Notes under the pieces: generated by a model
What the model saw: only the letters and a program-made list of their open reading frames with translations
Told to the model about the DNA's origin: nothing
The model's database searches: none
Assembly: GCA_017459605.1 (NCBI GenBank)
Contig: JAFUCQ010000004.1
Coordinates: 1-34,602 of the forward strand
DNA length: 34,602 bases
Source of the DNA: Atopobiaceae bacterium
GTDB lineage: Bacteria; Actinomycetota; Coriobacteriia; Coriobacteriales; Atopobiaceae
Direction of reading: 5' to 3'
Translations under genes and position numbers: made by a program
In this document: positions 1 to 7,300 of the stretch, in pieces
Numbering within the stretch: position 1 is the stretch's first letter
Layout: each line of letters starts with the position of its first letter

Positions 1-109
1 CATCTAATAGATGCTACCAGAGTCTTTACAACCTGAATACTCCTCTACAGAACAATAAATAAGTGAGAAAGTCGATACATAAGTAGTCGATATATCTCAG
101 CTGAGCGAT

Positions 110-637
110 TTGGATGATGCAGATAATTATGAACAGTTCTATACAGAGATAATGGAAAAGCTGACAACGAGTGATGCACCTGTTGGTGAAAACCCCCGTG
201 ATTCGCACAAATCTCAAAATCAACCCACTGTTAGTGCATTTGTCCAAGAGTTAAAGGCAAGAGGGTTTGATGAATTTATACTTGAGGCTTTGTATGAGAG
301 GGATGGCAGCTATCGCTTTAATTCAGAACTTGAGGAAACATCTGATTCGAGCTATCCCGTATATACAGCTCGCTATATTTCAAACGACTCAGTTATGTGG
401 GAAATTACCTGCATTGATGGTGTAATAACGGCTGTACCAACATATCTTGAGAATACAACTCTGGAAAGTACGACCCTGTTTGTGGAAGATGACCGACTGG
501 TTCAGTATGATGCTATCAAAAATGAATATAGCGACTTTAATACCTCAAGCTATATCACCAAGGATGTAAACATTGTTGTGATTAATCGTCTGGACAAGGC
601 AAATCTTGATTCATATACCAAACAGATTTTGGGTTAA
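110..637 (+). CDS. Hypothetical protein, probably 5'-truncated
   Basis: Product not recognised. The frame has 175 codons and starts only at a TTG without a convincing ribosome binding site; an in-frame TAA lies at 80-82, so no longer start exists in this frame. The predicted protein is acidic, lacks a signal peptide or membrane segment, and has a body (about residues 45-175) rich in alternating hydrophobic/polar residues, as in a beta-rich extracytoplasmic domain. The missing start signals suggest that an N-terminal part (perhaps a signal peptide) was lost by truncation or frameshift; this is inference. Its base composition is more A/T-rich than the core operon. A rho-independent terminator follows it closely, which supports a transcript in this direction. 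Confidence 0.5.
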   Translation: MDDADNYEQFYTEIMEKLTTSDAPVGENPRDSHKSQNQPTVSAFVQELKARGFDEFILEALYERDGSYRFNSELEETSDSSYPVYTARYISNDSVMWEITCIDGVITAVPTYLENTTLESTTLFVEDDRLVQYDAIKNEYSDFNTSSYITKDVNIVVINRLDKANLDSYTKQILG

Positions 638-694
638 TGCTACTCTGATAAATATTCTCAATATTAAGCCTCAGAACCCACCTACTCAACGATT

Positions 695-723
695 GACAGC
701 TGGGCTCGGGGCTGTCTTTTTTT
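695..723 (+). terminator. Rho-independent terminator after the first ORF
   Basis: GACAGC (695-700) pairs with GCTGTC (711-716) around a 10-base loop and is followed by seven T. A second perfect palindrome, TTGGCAAA-A-TTTGCCAA (722-738), begins in the T tract and is followed by six A, so it could act on the opposite strand. Confidence 0.7.
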
Positions 724-831
724 GGCAAAATTTGCCAAAAAATCACCGTCTCAAATCTGCACGTTAACCGTTCACCGAAAGTAGTAAAAATGGCTTTAAG
801 GTTGCTTTTTGGTGTTTTTCTGGTAAGAAAC

Positions 832-876
832 CTTAAAAACTTGGTGTGTGTTTGGTGTATAGACCAAACACACACC
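832..876 (-). terminator. Terminator of the tRNA operon
   Basis: On the minus strand a perfect 14-bp stem (876-863 with 856-843, GGTGTGTGTTTGGT arm, 6-base loop) is followed by AAGTTTTT. It lies 17 bases past the CCA end of the CAU tRNA, so it ends the two-tRNA transcript. Confidence 0.8.
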
Positions 877-892
877 CCTTTAGCTGCGGTTA

Positions 893-968
893 TGGTGGGC
901 CCAGCAGGATTCGAACCTGCAACCAAGGGATTATGAGTCCCCTGCGCTAACCGTTACGCCATGAGCCC
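893..968 (-). tRNA. tRNA with CAU anticodon, probably tRNA-Ile2 (or elongator Met)
   Basis: Minus-strand cloverleaf of 76 nt with encoded CCA. The acceptor GGGCTCA pairs with TGGGCCC, the T arm contains GGTTCGAATCC, and the seven-base anticodon loop is CTCATAA with anticodon CAU (plus-strand 933-935). The anticodon stem keeps a G27-U43 wobble and the segment after it reads CTTGG, as in E. coli tRNA-Ile2 (ileX). This favours the lysidine-modified isoleucine AUA tRNA over elongator methionine, but the CAU anticodon alone cannot decide. Confidence 0.9.
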
Positions 969-1020
969 AAGACACCATTGCAAAAAGGCGACGGCCTATG
1001 CCGCCGCCCTGTCGCTTTCT

Positions 1021-1096
1021 TGGTGGAGATAAGGGGAATCGAACCCCTGACCTCATGACTGCCAGTCATGCGCTCTCCCAGCTGAGCTATATCCCC
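1021..1096 (-). tRNA. tRNA-Ala (anticodon GGC)
   Basis: Minus-strand cloverleaf of 76 nt with encoded CCA. The anticodon loop is CTGGCAG, anticodon GGC (plus-strand 1061-1063). The acceptor stem GGGGATA/TATCTCC has the G3-U70 wobble that identifies alanine tRNAs. D arm (TAGCTCAGCTGGGAGAGC) and T arm (GGTTCGATTCC) are canonical. It is the first gene of a two-tRNA operon with the CAU tRNA, 52 bases apart. Confidence 0.95.
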
Positions 1097-1115
1097 GTGG
1101 GTTGGTGCGTAAAAC

Positions 1116-1143
1116 ACTATAGCAGAGCATCCGAGTTGGTCAA
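1116..1143 (-). promoter_or_regulatory. Promoter of the tRNA operon
   Basis: On the minus strand TTGACC (1143-1138) and TATAGT (1121-1116) are separated by 16 bases, a good sigma-70 type match, about 20 bases before the tRNA-Ala 5' end. Confidence 0.7.
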
Positions 1144-1156
1144 GTAGAAATTTCAT

Positions 1157-1186
1157 TTAGAACTTTTGTTCGTATTTTGCTATAAT
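1157..1186 (+). promoter_or_regulatory. Promoter with consensus TATAAT upstream of the small peptide gene
   Basis: A perfect -10 box TATAAT lies at 1181-1186 after a very A/T-rich stretch. The -35 is weak (TTAGAA at 1157-1162, spacer 18). Predicted transcription start is near 1193, at the first base of the folded leader. It is divergent from the tRNA promoter. Confidence 0.6.
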
Positions 1187-1191
1187 AGCAT

Positions 1192-1267
1192 CAGACGCGG
1201 GGCGTGTCTGCCCTCCCTGGCCCGACAACCCGGACTGGTTCCGGATCGGGGTGCGCACGAGGGGAGG
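1192..1267 (+). promoter_or_regulatory. Folded 5' leader that can sequester the ribosome binding site
   Basis: Nested complementary segments are visible: CAGAC (1192-1196) with GTCTG (1206-1210); CCTCCC (1212-1217) with the Shine-Dalgarno GGGAGG (1262-1267); CCCGA (1221-1225) with TCGGG (1246-1250); CCGGA (1230-1234) with TCCGG (1240-1244). A self-complementary GTGCGCAC lies at 1251-1258. The arrangement would hide the ribosome binding site of the following peptide gene until unfolded. Whether it is a thermosensor, antisense target, attenuator or riboswitch-like element cannot be told. Confidence 0.5.
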
Positions 1268-1272
1268 TGGTC

Positions 1273-1353
1273 GTGTTGAAGTATTCTGAGTTCCTCAAAT
1301 ACCTCATCGTGTTACTGCTATTAGCAATCATCTTGGTTGCTCTAGCTAAGTAG
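1273..1353 (+). CDS. Small single-span membrane peptide, 26 aa
   Basis: A GTG codon (or the following TTG at 1276) lies 5-8 bases after GGGGAGGTGG, the strongest Shine-Dalgarno match in this part of the window. The peptide is 26 residues: a short N-terminal part with two Lys and one Glu (LKYSEFLK), then about 15 uninterrupted hydrophobic residues rich in Leu/Ile/Val, ending in Ala-Lys. It would span the membrane once. It has its own promoter, a structured leader and a strong hairpin after the stop. This architecture resembles type I toxin peptides (TisB/Ldr/Fst-like) or small regulatory membrane peptides, but no family was recognised and no antisense RNA is proven. Confidence 0.5.
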   Translation: MLKYSEFLKYLIVLLLLAIILVALAK

Positions 1354-1360
1354 CCCCAAA

Positions 1361-1397
1361 AACGACTACAGCCGCCCCGTAGGCGGCTGTAGTCGTT
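1361..1397. terminator. Perfect 16-bp hairpin after the small peptide gene
   Basis: AACGACTACAGCCGCC (1361-1376) pairs perfectly with 1382-1397 around the loop CCGTA. It starts 8 bases after the peptide stop codon. The T run is on the minus strand (GTCGTTTTTGG), so it would end leftward transcription well; on the plus strand it lacks a T run and may instead stabilise the 3' end of the peptide transcript. Confidence 0.65.
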
Positions 1398-1505
1398 ACA
1401 CAACGAACTATAAACTTGCCACGGGAGGGCTTACCACAGACCGCCCCGCATCTACCTAGTATTCTAACCGACTTGGTTTTATTTTTGTCTGAGAAAATGG
1501 ATTGA

Positions 1506-1718
1506 GTTAGCTGGAGATATGAGTCACACGAGCAACTCACTATCTCCACCAAGACGACTGGCTCAGATACATTCTCTACCTTGCCATCAGTTGCGTTTGC
1601 CTCTATTGCGGCTACAAGATTCTATACAGCGAAGGCAGCAGCAGCACAAAAGACCTCTACGTCGAACACTGACAATAAAGACCCCACCCAAGATTTCGCT
1701 CGAAAAGATGACGAGTAA
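1506..1718 (+). pseudogene. Possible coding remnant (70 codons, no start)
   Basis: The plus-strand frame 1506-1718 reads as a plausible protein tail: aromatic and charged residues (SWRYESHEQL), a Thr/Ser-rich part (TISTKTTGSD), a hydrophobic stretch (STLPSVAFASIAATRF), then an Ala/Lys and Asp-rich tail ending DFARKDDE. The frame is preceded by TGA at 1503 and has no start codon or ribosome binding site. The TTGSD-hydrophobic-basic order loosely recalls a decayed cell-wall sorting signal. The last codons overlap the structured end of the proS transcript on the other strand. This may equally be chance; otherwise 1398-1750 contains no recognised gene. Confidence 0.25.
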
Positions 1719-1731
1719 AACTCGGGTGGGG
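1674..1731 (-). terminator. Structured terminator of the proS operon
   Basis: On the minus strand, 24 bases past the proS stop, CCCCACCC (1731-1724) pairs with GGGTGGGG (1689-1682), followed by TCTTTATT. The 34-base interior holds two small hairpins (GAGT-TTT-ACTC and TTTCG-AG-CGAAA), which makes a three-way junction. The weak T tract makes simple intrinsic termination less certain. Confidence 0.5.
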
Positions 1732-1754
1732 ACAGTCTCTCTCAATACAAAGCC

Positions 1755-3476
1755 TTACGGCATGCGCTTGTTCTCAACCTCAGCGCTCAACATATCTACC
1801 AGCTCATCAAGGGACACATCAACACGAGTTCCTGCAAGCCTGTCTTTGAGCTCGCAGTTGCCATTGGCAACGCCTCGCTTTCCGCAGACCACTTGATACG
1901 GAAAACCCATCAAATCCATGTCATTGAACTTCACACCGGGACGCTCTTTTCGGTCATCAACAACAACCTCGATACCCTTCTCGGCAAGTCCTTCTGCAAG
2001 CTTTTGGGCAGCAGGCCACACCACGTCGTCATCAACGTCGAGCGGCACCACAGCCACCTCAAAGGGAGCTACCGGCACAGGAAACATAATGCCGTGCTCA
2101 TCGTGGCTCTGCTCGATAACAGCCTGTAAGGTTCGAGATACGCCAATACCATAGCAACCCATCTGGAAGGGCTTCTCAACACCATCTTCGTCCATAAAGG
2201 TAGCACCCATAGACTCTGAATACTTGGTACCTAACTGAAACACCTGAGATACCTCAATGCCTCGTGCCGAATGCAGCGAAGATCCACACTTGGGACAGCC
2301 ATCAGACTCTTGGGCGGTCACCAAATCAATCCACTCATCGACCTCAAAGTCGCGTCCGGGACAAGCACCTTGAATGTGGTAGTCAGCCTCGTTGGCGCCA
2401 ACCAACCAGAGCTTGGAATCTTTGAGCGACACATCTGCAACAACGCGCAGTCGCTCGTCAAGGCCTACCGGTCCAATAAAGCCTTTGACAAGGCCAAACT
2501 CCTCGAGCTCTTCATCGGTCATGAGGTGATACTCACCAAAGGCTTTACCCGCCTTAACCTCGGTGAGCTCGTGATCTCCGGGAACGAGGGCTAACACGCC
2601 ATTACCCTGCTCGTCGATGAGCAAGAGCGATTTTCGGGTAGCGCTTTGCTCAATGCCGAGAAAAGCAGCAAGATCTTCTATGCTTGCTGTACCGGGTGTA
2701 GAAATTTTTTCCCAGCCATCACTGCTGCCGGGTCCTTCGAGCACGGCAATCGATGCTACAGCCGCCTCATCATCTGCAGCAAAGCCACAGTCACACCACA
2801 CAATGGAAGCCTCGCCAGCATCAGCAAGCGCCATAAACTCTACGCTCGTGTCGCCACCGATTTGTCCAGAATCAGCCACAACGGGAAGTGCCTTCAAGCC
2901 ACAGCGCTCACAAATTCTTGCATAGGCGTCTTTCTGCTCGTCGTAGGACGCTTGCATGCCCTCAACCGTCGCATCAAAGCTGTAGGCATCTTTCATGATG
3001 AACTCACGACCACGCATCAGGCCAAAGCGTGGACGAATCTCATCGCGAAACTTGTCTTGAATCTGATACAGAGTTACAGGGAGCTGCTTGTACGAGCGAA
3101 GCTCATTGCGAACCAGATCGGTAAAGGTCTCCTCGTGCGTGGGCCCCATAACAAAGTTTCGCTCATGGCGGTCAGGAAACTTGAGGAGCTCTTTTCCGTA
3201 CTTGTCGTAGCGACCAGTTTCTTCCCAGAGCTCCGCAGGTACCACCATGGGTACTTGTATCTCTTGTGCACCAATAGCATCCATTTCTTCACGGATGATA
3301 GTCTCAATTTTTCTGATAGAGCGCCACGCAAGCGGCAAATAGCTATAGAGACCTGCCGCCGTGCGGCGAATCATGCCCGCGCGCAGCAAGAGCTTATGGC
3401 TCGCGAGTTCTGCCTCAGCAGGATCTTCTTTGAGTGTTGGGGCATAGACGTGACTCATTTTGTAATAGCGTTTCAC
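1755..3476 (-). CDS. proS: Prolyl-tRNA synthetase, bacterial type
   Basis: Charges tRNA-Pro with proline in the cytoplasm. The 573-residue length matches the bacterial ProRS (about 570). Class II motif 2 is seen as FRDEIRPRFGLMRGREF with the following MKDAYSFD, and motif 3 as GCYGIGVSRTLQAVIEQ. Between them (about residues 225-400) lies the bacterial insertion/editing domain (DLAAFLGIEQSATRKS... LVPGDHELTEVKA), which hydrolyses Ala-tRNA-Pro. The C-terminal anticodon-binding domain contains VVDDRKERPGVKFNDMDL. Start is GTG at 3476 after AAAGGA; an internal ATG (residue 7, MSHVYAPTL) is the alternative. It is the last gene of the minus-strand operon, 110 bases after ispG. Confidence 0.97.
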   Translation of the reverse strand: MKRYYKMSHVYAPTLKEDPAEAELASHKLLLRAGMIRRTAAGLYSYLPLAWRSIRKIETIIREEMDAIGAQEIQVPMVVPAELWEETGRYDKYGKELLKFPDRHERNFVMGPTHEETFTDLVRNELRSYKQLPVTLYQIQDKFRDEIRPRFGLMRGREFIMKDAYSFDATVEGMQASYDEQKDAYARICERCGLKALPVVADSGQIGGDTSVEFMALADAGEASIVWCDCGFAADDEAAVASIAVLEGPGSSDGWEKISTPGTASIEDLAAFLGIEQSATRKSLLLIDEQGNGVLALVPGDHELTEVKAGKAFGEYHLMTDEELEEFGLVKGFIGPVGLDERLRVVADVSLKDSKLWLVGANEADYHIQGACPGRDFEVDEWIDLVTAQESDGCPKCGSSLHSARGIEVSQVFQLGTKYSESMGATFMDEDGVEKPFQMGCYGIGVSRTLQAVIEQSHDEHGIMFPVPVAPFEVAVVPLDVDDDVVWPAAQKLAEGLAEKGIEVVVDDRKERPGVKFNDMDLMGFPYQVVCGKRGVANGNCELKDRLAGTRVDVSLDELVDMLSAEVENKRMP

Positions 3477-3586
3477 AAATCGTCCTTTCGAGCTTGGTAA
3501 GAGACACCTGTGCGAATCTAATCAATCGAGAAGAGCTGCCACATACGTTGGCACGCTCGACTCACCATAATAGCCCAGCTGCAGCA

Positions 3587-4678
3587 TTAGCGCTGAACAA
3601 AACGGGCATCAATCTCTTCAAAGAGTGCCTCAACTATTTCACCTTCAGAGACCTTGCGCACCGTTTGACCTTCAACAAAAATGAGGCCTTGGCCTTTACC
3701 GCAGGCAACGCCAATGTCTGCGCCACGTGCCTCTCCCGGGCCATTTACCACACAGCCCATCACCGCCACACTAATGGGCAGGCGCATCTTTGAGAGACGC
3801 TCGTCGACCTCTTGGGCAATACCTATCAAATCAACCTCAGTGCGCCCACAGGTAGGGCAACTGATAAGCTCAGGCGTTCTCCTTCGCATGCCGAGCGCTT
3901 GTAGTATCTCCCAACCCACATGGAGCTCTTCGACGGGGTCTGCCGTCAAGGAAACCCGCAGGGTGTCACCAATGCCCTGAGCGAGCAAAATGGCAAGTCC
4001 CGCGGCACTTTTGACCGTTCCTTGGCGAAGAGTGCCTGCCTCGGTAATGCCAAGGTGAAGCGGAATTTGCGGAAGCTCGCGAGAGAGAGCTTGATAGGTC
4101 TCAACCGTTGTGGTGACGTCATGAGCCTTGGCACTAAGCACGATGTTGGTAAAACCTCGAGCTTCAAAATGCTCAACAAACGATACCGACGACGCCACGA
4201 GCTTTTCCCAGAGCTCAAGGTCGTGGCGCTCATCATATTCAGCAGCCAAAGAGCCTGCGTTAACACCAATACGAATGACGCTGTCCTTTTGAGCGGCAGC
4301 ATCAATAACTGCATCAACCTTATCCATCGAGCCTATGTTTCCCGGGTTGATACGAACCGCCGAGGCCCCGCGCTCAAGCGAAGCTATCGCCAAGCGGTAG
4401 TCAAAGTGGATGTCAGCCACCACCGGAAGTGGCGATTGTTCGCAAATCTGCTGAAAGGAGTCGAGCACAGCTTGCTTGGGAACGGTCACCCGGACAATTT
4501 CACACCCTGCCTCTTCAAAACGGAGAATTTGCTCAAGTGTTGAGGCAGCATCGGCGGTGTCGGTGGTACACATTGACTGCACACTCACCGGAGCTCCCCC
4601 ACCCACCGCAACAGAGCCCACCATGAGCTGGCGGGTTTTGTTTCGAGCAGGAACCATCAGAGATTCTGAAGCACTCAT
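3587..4678 (-). CDS. ispG: 4-hydroxy-3-methylbut-2-enyl diphosphate synthase
   Basis: Penultimate step of the MEP isoprenoid pathway: reductive conversion of 2-C-methyl-D-erythritol 2,4-cyclodiphosphate to HMBPP by a [4Fe-4S] enzyme (GcpE). The 363-residue protein starts with the TIM barrel (VQSMCTTDTADAASTLEQI; VVADIHFDYRLAI; VRINPGNIG) and ends with the iron-sulfur domain: Cys274 and Cys277 in SCPTCGRTE, Cys309 in MGCVVNGPGEA, and Glu316 in the same motif, the expected fourth cluster ligand. The ATG follows GAAAGGCAAGTC. It lies 40 bases after rseP and works with dxr, two genes upstream in the same operon, to feed uppS with isoprenoid units. Confidence 0.97.
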   Translation of the reverse strand: MSASESLMVPARNKTRQLMVGSVAVGGGAPVSVQSMCTTDTADAASTLEQILRFEEAGCEIVRVTVPKQAVLDSFQQICEQSPLPVVADIHFDYRLAIASLERGASAVRINPGNIGSMDKVDAVIDAAAQKDSVIRIGVNAGSLAAEYDERHDLELWEKLVASSVSFVEHFEARGFTNIVLSAKAHDVTTTVETYQALSRELPQIPLHLGITEAGTLRQGTVKSAAGLAILLAQGIGDTLRVSLTADPVEELHVGWEILQALGMRRRTPELISCPTCGRTEVDLIGIAQEVDERLSKMRLPISVAVMGCVVNGPGEARGADIGVACGKGQGLIFVEGQTVRKVSEGEIVEALFEEIDARFVQR

Positions 4679-4718
4679 GACTTGCCTTTCTCGCGCCTAC
4701 ACCTGCACGAATGCCAAG

Positions 4719-6107
4719 TTAATTCAAGACAAAGCGAATGATATCGAGGCGCGAAACGTACACAAAGAGGAACAGGAAAAATGCCAGCCCCACATAGCTC
4801 ACCACGTTTTGAATGCGTGTTGATATGGGTCTGCGAATAATCACCTGAATAATCTCGATGAGAATTTTTCCACCATCAAGCGGAGGAATGGGAAGCAAGT
4901 TCATGATTCCCAAAGAAAACGAGATGAGTGCCGCAAATCGAGCAAGTGTCGAGAAGCCCATCTGGGCTGCCTCAGATGCCATAACCGACACACCAACAAG
5001 CGAGCTTGAGTTATCCATAATGTGCAGCGTCTGCGTCGGATTGATGAGCTGAATGGCAAAACCAATAGTGGTACCAATGTAGTTAAAGGCAAGACTGAGA
5101 CTCTCACCAACACCCAGTCTTCTATGTTCTGCATAGTTGGTAATACCCAACTTCTGAGGCGGATTAGATGGGTCGATGGTAAGCGTTGTGCTCTTTGTTT
5201 GCCCATCATGAAGGTATACCAGCTCAAATGATTCAGACGAGAAAGCCTTTTGGAGAGCTTCCGTTAAGTCATCCCATGCCTCGATATCAACATCAGCAAC
5301 CCTAACGATGGTGTCTCCCGCAACTAAGCCAGCCTGCTCTGCAAGCGAACCAGCATCTACCTCACCCACACGGCCGTCTCCGCTATAGGTGAGCGCACCT
5401 GCACCAGAAAACGCCAAGACGAGAAGCACAATTCCGGTGATGAGGTTTACGAGCGGGCCGGCAAACAGCATGATGACTCGAGGCAAAAAACCCTTACCAA
5501 GATAGGTCTTCTCTTTTTCTGACTCAAAGAAGTTATCCTTGGCAGCTAAATCTGGACGAGCTCCTGCACTTGCAGCGGGGCTTGTGAGCGGCAGCTGATG
5601 TCCTTTGTCGTAGATGGTCAAGCCTGCCTCGTCACGAGCGCTCAACTCCCACGTTTCGGGGTAGGTTTTTTGAGCAGGAGACTCTCCCTTTGCCTCATCA
5701 TAATACGGGACGGCACTTCCCCAGTCTCCGAGCATTACCAGCGCATCCAGTGCATCTTCTCCCGAGCAGCTAAGCTCTGCTGCAAGCTCAGACGCACTCA
5801 CACGCCCTCGGCTGGCAAGCACACCGATAGCTCGCTTTAAGAGGTCTTCGTCAACGTCTCCTTCCATGCCGCTGATGCGCGTGTAGCCACCAAGCAACAG
5901 CGGTGTGACGCCAACCTCGGTTCCATTTCTTTTTGAGCGAAACGACAGCTTGAGGCGGCTTGGCATGCCCAAGAAAAACTCAGTAACACGCACCCCGCAT
6001 GCACGAGCAGCCAAATAGTGGCCACCTTCGTGTACAAAAACCAAAAGAGATAGAACAACGAGTCCCCAAAATACAGCGGAAAGCCCGCCCATAATGGTAT
6101 CTAACAA
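4719..6107 (-). CDS. rseP: RseP-type site-2 intramembrane metalloprotease with extra inserted domain
   Basis: Membrane zinc protease that cleaves substrates such as anti-sigma factors within the membrane. HEGGH (residues 26-30) in the first membrane helix and NLLPIPPLDGG (403-413, Asp411) supply the zinc ligands. A PDZ domain lies at about 250-320 (GEVDAGSLAEQAGLVAGDTIVRV). At 462 residues it has an insertion of about 115 residues (81-195) between the GGYTRI membrane-reentrant hairpin and the second membrane helix; residues 86-131 look like a winged helix. The start is TTG at 6107 six bases after AAGGAG, overlapping the end of dxr; ATG at 6092 is the alternative. uppS-cdsA-dxr-rseP is a common bacterial gene order. 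Confidence 0.93.
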   Translation of the reverse strand: MLDTIMGGLSAVFWGLVVLSLLVFVHEGGHYLAARACGVRVTEFFLGMPSRLKLSFRSKRNGTEVGVTPLLLGGYTRISGMEGDVDEDLLKRAIGVLASRGRVSASELAAELSCSGEDALDALVMLGDWGSAVPYYDEAKGESPAQKTYPETWELSARDEAGLTIYDKGHQLPLTSPAASAGARPDLAAKDNFFESEKEKTYLGKGFLPRVIMLFAGPLVNLITGIVLLVLAFSGAGALTYSGDGRVGEVDAGSLAEQAGLVAGDTIVRVADVDIEAWDDLTEALQKAFSSESFELVYLHDGQTKSTTLTIDPSNPPQKLGITNYAEHRRLGVGESLSLAFNYIGTTIGFAIQLINPTQTLHIMDNSSSLVGVSVMASEAAQMGFSTLARFAALISFSLGIMNLLPIPPLDGGKILIEIIQVIIRRPISTRIQNVVSYVGLAFFLFLFVYVSRLDIIRFVLN

Positions 6108-7300
6108 GATAGCTCCTTAACTAGCTCGCGCGCTGTTGTGCGCGCCCACGCATCACTGCGCCTAATGTGGTCAAGATCTTCGAGTGGACGGGTGTCATGG
6201 GCATCCATCACGCGCTCGACTACCTCATCTATACCCACAAGTGAGATAGTGCCTTGCCGAAAAGCCTCATTTGCAATCTCATTTGCTGCATTCATAACGC
6301 AGGGCAAGCTACCGCCCGTACGACCAGCATCAAGTGCAAGTCGAAGCGCTCGAAAAACCTCTACATCAGGGGCTGAAAAACTCAGGTCTCCTAAACTCAA
6401 GAAGTCAACTGGCTCGGCAGGTGCGTCCCAGCGCTCGGGATAACTCAAGGCATATTGAATCGGAATACGCATATCAGAAGGGCCGATTTGCGCTTTTACT
6501 GAGCCGTCTGCAAACTCAACCATCGAGTGAATCTTGCTCTGCCGATGAATGACAACAGAAATCTTGTCGTAGTCCATACTAAAGAGATGGTGTGCCTCGA
6601 TAACCTCAAGACCCTTGTTCATGAGCGTGGCTGAGTCAACAGTGATTTTGTCTCCCATAGCCCAGTTGGGGTGTGCGAGGGCTTGCTCAGGGGTGGCTTG
6701 TGCCAGAGCTTCTCGGCTCCATCCCCAAAAGGGACCACCCGAACAGGTTATCCACAAGCGATTGATGTAGCGGGTATCCTCGCCCACCAAACACTGATAG
6801 ATTGCGTTGTGCTCAGAATCAACGGGTATGAGCTGTCCGGGGCGTGCAGCTTGCATCAATATGTCGCCACCAGCAACGAGGGCTTCTTTGTTTGCACATG
6901 CCACACGCTTGCCTGCACAGAGCGCCGCATACGTTGACCAAATGCCAACGAGGCCAGTTACAGCAACCAAGACACAATCAACATCCGAGCGCTCAGCAAG
7001 TTCATTGAGCGCTTTTTCTCCAAAGCTGAGCTCGCAGCTGTGAGAAAGCCTTGAGAGACGCTCATCACCTGCAAGGGTCTCATCGGTAACTGCCAGCGCA
7101 GCAAGCGAAAACTCCTGAGCCAGCTCAAGAAGTTTGTCAAGCTGGCTGTGGGCAGAGGCGGCAACTAACTGCACGCGCTCAGGGTATCTCCGACAAATGT
7201 CAATGGCTTGGCTGCCAATGGAGCCCGTACAACCAAGAATTGCCAAACGCAGAGGTTGTCCTTTGCGATGTAGGTCAAAATCGCCAAAGAGCTCGCTCAT
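6101..7300 (-). CDS. dxr: 1-deoxy-D-xylulose 5-phosphate reductoisomerase
   Basis: First committed step of the MEP pathway: NADPH-dependent rearrangement and reduction of DXP to 2-C-methyl-D-erythritol 4-phosphate. The 399-residue protein has the NADPH fold (LGCTGSIGSQAIDICRRYP), ACANKEALVAGG, the metal-binding LIPVDSEHNAIYQCL, and TVDSATLMNKGLEVIEAHHLF, all as in typical DXR enzymes. Its ATG overlaps the cdsA stop (ATGA) and follows GGAGG. Its end overlaps the rseP start by seven bases, so translational coupling is likely. Confidence 0.97.
   Translation of the reverse strand: MSELFGDFDLHRKGQPLRLAILGCTGSIGSQAIDICRRYPERVQLVAASAHSQLDKLLELAQEFSLAALAVTDETLAGDERLSRLSHSCELSFGEKALNELAERSDVDCVLVAVTGLVGIWSTYAALCAGKRVACANKEALVAGGDILMQAARPGQLIPVDSEHNAIYQCLVGEDTRYINRLWITCSGGPFWGWSREALAQATPEQALAHPNWAMGDKITVDSATLMNKGLEVIEAHHLFSMDYDKISVVIHRQSKIHSMVEFADGSVKAQIGPSDMRIPIQYALSYPERWDAPAEPVDFLSLGDLSFSAPDVEVFRALRLALDAGRTGGSLPCVMNAANEIANEAFRQGTISLVGIDEVVERVMDAHDTRPLEDLDHIRRSDAWARTTARELVKELSC

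Noticed and set aside
1519-1896. 125-codon plus-strand ORF overlapping the proS end
   Set aside because: Out of frame with the more protein-like 1506-1718 frame, no ribosome binding site, and it overlaps proS.
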